64,000 bases of DNA from Iamia sp. SCSIO 61187 (lineage in GTDB: Bacteria > Actinomycetota > Acidimicrobiia > Acidimicrobiales > Iamiaceae), in the NCBI RefSeq assembly GCF_019443745.1, contig NZ_CP050948.1:682001-746000 (forward strand). The letters are read 5' to 3'. Position 1 is the first letter of the stretch, and each line of letters starts with the position of its first letter. Under the pieces are notes generated by a model. It ran no database searches. It was not told the DNA's origin and worked only from the letters and a program-made list of their open reading frames with translations. The translations under genes and the position numbers were made by a program. This document shows positions 60,768 to 64,000 of this stretch, piece after piece.

Positions 60768-60844
60768 GCTGTGACGTGGCGCGAGCCCCGTCTGCGGCCC
60801 CGCCCCACAGTACGCCCGGCTCTGCCGGATCGAGGAGAACAGTC

Positions 60845-61297
60845 GTGCCCACCTACTCGCCGAAGGCCAGTGAGATCCAGCGGCGTTGGTACGTCGTCGA
60901 CGCCGAGGGCCTCGTCCTCGGCCGGCTGGCCACCGAGGTCGCCCGGATCCTCCGCGGCAAGCACAAGCCGACCTTCGCCCCCCACATGGACACCGGCGAC
61001 CACGTCATCATCGTGAACGCCGACAAGATCGTCCTCACCTCGAACAAGGCGGAGACGAAGATCCTCTACCGCCACTCCGGCTACCCGGGCGGCATCCGCC
61101 AGCAGACCTACGGCGACGCCCTGGCCAAGAAGCCGGCCGACACGGTGCGCGGCACCATCAAGGGCATGCTCCCGCACACCCGCCTCGGTGCCCAGCAGCT
61201 CACCAAGCTGCAGGTCTACGCCGGCCCGACGCACCCGCACGCCGCCCAGAAGCCCGAAGTCCTCGAGATCCCCGGCGCCCGTCGCGCCACCGCGTAG
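60845..61297 (+). CDS. rplM: 50S ribosomal protein L13
   Basis: A 150-aa L13: [60 protein letters not shown] and [23 protein letters not shown] 60845 follows GAGGAG. It pairs with rpsI 10 nt downstream, as in most bacteria. Confidence 0.96.
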   Translation: MPTYSPKASEIQRRWYVVDAEGLVLGRLATEVARILRGKHKPTFAPHMDTGDHVIIVNADKIVLTSNKAETKILYRHSGYPGGIRQQTYGDALAKKPADTVRGTIKGMLPHTRLGAQQLTKLQVYAGPTHPHAAQKPEVLEIPGARRATA

Positions 61298-61307
61298 GAG
61301 ACCACCC

Positions 61308-61700
61308 GTGTCCAAGCCCCTCACCCAGACCACCGGCCGCCGCAAGAGCGCCATCGCCCGCGTCCGCCTGCGTGAGGGCGAGGGCAAGATCACGATCAAC
61401 GGCCGCGCCGTCGAGGACTACTTCCCGAACGAGACGCACCGCATGGTCCTGTCGGAGCCGCTGGTCGCCATCGAGGCCACCGACCGCTACGACATCGACG
61501 TCACCATGGGTGGCGGTGGCCCCTCGGGCCAGGCCGGCGCCATGCGCCTCGGCATCGCCCGGGCGCTGGTGGCCCTCGACGAGGAGACCCGCCCCACGCT
61601 GAAGGCGGCCGGCTTCCTCACCCGGGACGCCCGGGAGAAGGAGTCCAAGAAGTACGGCCTCAAGAAGGCCCGCAAGGCTCCGCAGTACTCGAAGCGTTGA
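61308..61700 (+). CDS. rpsI: 30S ribosomal protein S9
   Basis: A 130-aa S9 whose tail reaches the P-site t[43 protein letters not shown] and the end [12 protein letters not shown] with the conserved terminal Lys-Arg. GTG 61308 with GGAG upstream. glmM follows after 10 nt. Confidence 0.96.
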   Translation: MSKPLTQTTGRRKSAIARVRLREGEGKITINGRAVEDYFPNETHRMVLSEPLVAIEATDRYDIDVTMGGGGPSGQAGAMRLGIARALVALDEETRPTLKAAGFLTRDAREKESKKYGLKKARKAPQYSKR

Positions 61701-61710
61701 TCGCCCAGCC

Positions 61711-63090
61711 TTGACGCTGAGGTTCGGGACCGACGGGGTCCGGGGCGCGGCCAACACCGAGCTCACGCCCGAGCTGGCCCTCGCCCTCGGGCGCGCCGCG
61801 GCCCGCACCCTCGGTCCGGGTCCATGGGTCGTCGGCCGCGACACCCGGGTGTCGGGGCCGCTCCTGCACGCCGCCTTCGCCGCCGGGCTGGCGTCGGAGG
61901 GGGCGACGAGCGTCGACCTCGGCGTGATCCCCACGCCCGGCCTGGCGTTCCTCGCCGCCGCCGACCAGCTGCCGGGCGCCATGATCTCGGCGTCGCACAA
62001 CCCCTTCGGCGACAACGGCATCAAGCTGTTCCGCACCGGCGGGCTCAAGCTCGACGACGCCACCGAGGAGCGCCTCGAGGCGGACCTCGAGCGCATCGAG
62101 GCCGAGGGCATCCCCGGCTCGCCCACGCGCCCGGGGGGCGACCTCGTCGGCCGGCTGCGCTCGGCGCCCGACGCCTGGGAGCGCTACGCCCACCACCTGA
62201 CCCACGACGTGCTCGACGGGCGGGACCTGGGCGGGCTCAAGGTCGTCGTCGACTGCGGCCACGGCGCCGCCTCCGAGATCGCCCCGCAGGTCCTCGCCTC
62301 GCTGGGCGCCACGGTCACGGTGCTCCACGCCGACCCCGACGGCACCAACATCAACGCCGGCTCCGGGTCCACCCACCCCGAGGCCCTGCAGACGGCCGTG
62401 CTGGCCCGCGGCGCCGACGCCGGCCTCGCGTTCGACGGCGACGCCGACCGGGTCCTGGCCGTCGACGCCGCCGGGCGGCTCGTCGACGGCGACCACCTCA
62501 TCGCCCTGCTGGCCCTCGACATGCGGTCCCGTGGCCTGCTCCACGACGACGCCGTGGTCGTGACCGTGATGACCAACCTCGGGTTCCGCCAGGCCATGGA
62601 GGCCGAGGGCATCCGGGTGGTGGAGACCCCCGTCGGCGACCGCCACGTGCTGTCGGCGCTCGAGGAGCACGGGCTGGCCCTCGGCGGCGAGCAGTCGGGC
62701 CACATCATCCTGCGGGAGCGGGCCACCACGGGCGACGGCCTGCTCGCCGGCCTCGGCGTGCTCGACGCCGTGAAGCGCTCCGGGCGGACCCTCGAGGACC
62801 TGGCCTCGGTGATGGTCCGCCTGCCCCAGGTCCTGCGCAACGTCCGGGTCGCCGGGAACGCCCGCGACGTGGCCGCGGGGATCGCCGCCGAGGTGGCCCA
62901 GGCCGAGATCGCCCTGGCCGGGCGGGGCCGGGTGCTGGTCCGGGCCAGCGGCACCGAGCCCCTCGTCCGGGTCATGGTCGAGGCCCCGACCCACGACGAG
63001 GCCGAGTCCGTCGCCGCCGCCCTCGAGGCCGCCCTCCCGGCCCCCGCCGGCGGCGCCGCGGACGGCCACCAGGTGCCGGGCCCCTCCTGA
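61711..63090 (+). CDS. glmM: Phosphoglucosamine mutase
   Basis: A 459-aa enzyme converting glucosamine-6-P to glucosamine-1-P for UDP-GlcNAc. RFGTDGVRGAANTELTPELA, the phosphoserine loop ISASHNPFGDNGIKLF, metal loop FDGDADRVLAVD, GGEQSGHIIL and phosphate loop RASGTEPLVRVMVEA are all present. TTG start at 61711, coupled to rpsI. This joins the ribosomal and wall-precursor genes in one transcript, as in other actinobacteria. Confidence 0.95.
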   Translation: MTLRFGTDGVRGAANTELTPELALALGRAAARTLGPGPWVVGRDTRVSGPLLHAAFAAGLASEGATSVDLGVIPTPGLAFLAAADQLPGAMISASHNPFGDNGIKLFRTGGLKLDDATEERLEADLERIEAEGIPGSPTRPGGDLVGRLRSAPDAWERYAHHLTHDVLDGRDLGGLKVVVDCGHGAASEIAPQVLASLGATVTVLHADPDGTNINAGSGSTHPEALQTAVLARGADAGLAFDGDADRVLAVDAAGRLVDGDHLIALLALDMRSRGLLHDDAVVVTVMTNLGFRQAMEAEGIRVVETPVGDRHVLSALEEHGLALGGEQSGHIILRERATTGDGLLAGLGVLDAVKRSGRTLEDLASVMVRLPQVLRNVRVAGNARDVAAGIAAEVAQAEIALAGRGRVLVRASGTEPLVRVMVEAPTHDEAESVAAALEAALPAPAGGAADGHQVPGPS

Positions 63091-63131
63091 CCGGACCGGG
63101 CCGCGCCGACGAGGATCGGGGCGGCGCTCGG

Positions 63132-63137
63132 TAGGAT
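63132..63137 (+). promoter_or_regulatory. Possible -10 box before the glmS-like gene
   Basis: TAGGAT at 63132-63137 lies 29 nt before ATG 63167, and GGGAG serves as the ribosome site. No clear -35 was found. Confidence 0.35.
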
Positions 63138-63166
63138 CGCTCCGCCTCGACCCCTGGGAGACCCGC

Positions 63167-64000
63167 ATGTGCGGCATCATCGCCGTGGCCCGCCGCACCA
63201 GCGAGCGGACACCCCCCGACTCGGCCACCGTGCTGGGCCTGGTCCAGGGCACGGCCGACCGGGTGGCGGCGTGCACGACGGGGCGCGACGTCCGGGGCCC
63301 CCTCGAGGAGGTCGCCTCCCGGCTCGTCGAGGCCGACGGCCTGCTCCGCGGGACCCCCGGGGTGCGGGCCCTGCTGGCCGACGGCGCCCTCGTCGCCGGG
63401 CTGGAGGCGGCGCTGTCCGAGCTCGCCGGCGCCGTCGCCGCCCTCGACCGCCGCCTCGACGACGTCCTGGCCGACCGGCCCACGGCCGAGCAGGAGGCGA
63501 TCAACTCCGCCCTCGTCGCCGTGCGCGACGGCGCCTGGGCCATCGGGCGCGACCGGCTGCGGACGGCCCGGGCCGTCGCCGGCCTGACCGGTCCCGGGGC
63601 CACCTCCGCGGCCGTGGAGGCGATGACCTCGGTGCAGCTGGCCCTGTCCGCCCTCGACCGGCTCGAGGTCCGCGGCCGCGACTCGGCCGGCATCAGCATC
63701 CTGGTCAGCGGGCACGACCTCGACCTCGAAGCGTCCGACGTGGCCGCCGCCCTCGCCGAGCGCAGCGAGGACGCGACCTACGGGTCGGGGTCGGTGCGGG
63801 TCGCCGCCGGCTGCCTGTCCTTCGTCTACAAGGCAGCTGCCGAGATCGGTGAGCTGGGCGACAACTCCGCCGCCCTGCGCAGCGCCATCGCCGGCGACGG
63901 CCTCCTGGCCCGGGCGGTGGCGGCCGACGGGGCCGAGGCCCTGGTGCTGGGCCACACCCGGTGGGCGAGCGTCGGCATCATCTCCCAGGCCAACGCCCAC
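63167..64000 (+). CDS. Glucosamine-6-phosphate synthase-like glutaminase domain with a large insertion (partial)
   Basis: The first 278 codons of a gene running off the window. MCGIIAV gives the N-terminal Cys2 nucleophile of class II glutamine amidotransferases, and LEVRGRDSAGIS (from residue 166) and GHTRWASVGIISQANAH (from 262) are GlmS signatures. In ordinary GlmS the RGYDSAG motif comes at about residue 22-30; here about 145 helical residues (LEAALSELAGAVAALDRRLD and similar) are inserted between the first strand and that motif. Position after glmM fits a role in making glucosamine-6-P from fructose-6-P and glutamine. The isomerase half lies outside the window. Confidence 0.85.
   Translation, partial: MCGIIAVARRTSERTPPDSATVLGLVQGTADRVAACTTGRDVRGPLEEVASRLVEADGLLRGTPGVRALLADGALVAGLEAALSELAGAVAALDRRLDDVLADRPTAEQEAINSALVAVRDGAWAIGRDRLRTARAVAGLTGPGATSAAVEAMTSVQLALSALDRLEVRGRDSAGISILVSGHDLDLEASDVAAALAERSEDATYGSGSVRVAAGCLSFVYKAAAEIGELGDNSAALRSAIAGDGLLARAVAADGAEALVLGHTRWASVGIISQANAH

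Overview
The window is high-GC actinobacterial chromosome, densely coded, with C/G-ending codons and GTG/TTG starts common. It carries an F420-type NADP oxidoreductase, an actinobacterial LigB-like DNA ligase, a zinc-type S14, LAXTG-like sorting signals and many apparently leaderless genes with a TANNNT box 6-9 nt before the start codon. The S10 and spc operons carry actinobacterial-style tails. A deep-branching actinobacterium such as Acidimicrobiia is my inference, not something shown here. There is no rRNA, prophage, IS element or CRISPR array; there is one tRNA-Arg(CCG).

Region 1 (1-16 kb) is mixed metabolism and cell envelope. It holds an acyl-CoA dehydrogenase/crotonase pair and an MpaB-type (DUF2236) protein. 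A membrane GT2 glycosyltransferase and a tiny Gly-rich membrane protein converge on a GH18 lipoprotein. Next come an ArsR/SRPBCC pair behind a palindromic operator, an iron-siderophore binding lipoprotein behind a DtxR/IdeR-like box, DinB, tRNA-Arg, a single-domain response regulator overlapping lysA, and then nnr, a CBS protein and alr. Several long palindromes sit at gene ends.

Region 2 (16-54 kb) is the transcription/translation supercluster, with an unusual order. rpoB-rpoC is preceded by alr rather than rplJL. rpoC and rpsG are separated by a divergent aspartate carbamoyltransferase-like/TetR pair. rpsL (S12) is not in front of rpsG but follows rpsJ, and its sequence is strongly altered at decoding-centre positions. 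A DNA ligase and a VOC protein then split rpsJ from rplC. After rplC-D-W-B-rpsS-rplV-rpsC-rplP-rpmC-rpsQ-rplN-X-E-rpsZ-rpsH-rplF-R-rpsE-rpmD-rplO-secY-adk-map, a complete sugar ABC importer is inserted before infA-rpmJ-rpsM-K-D-rpoA-rplQ. L22 carries a long acidic extension with a second small domain, and infA seems to start with CTG.

Region 3 (54-64 kb) has npdG facing an HxlR regulator, three perfect or near-perfect 56-bp tandem repeats leading into truA, ilvA, a large secreted protein ending in LARTG, and rplM-rpsI-glmM-glmS. The last gene is cut by the window end and has a large insertion in its glutaminase domain.

Three ribosomal promoters (rpsG, infA, rplM) share not only TTG-18-TAG boxes but also a downstream leader motif, suggesting common control. 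I ran no searches; all family names come from reading the translations.
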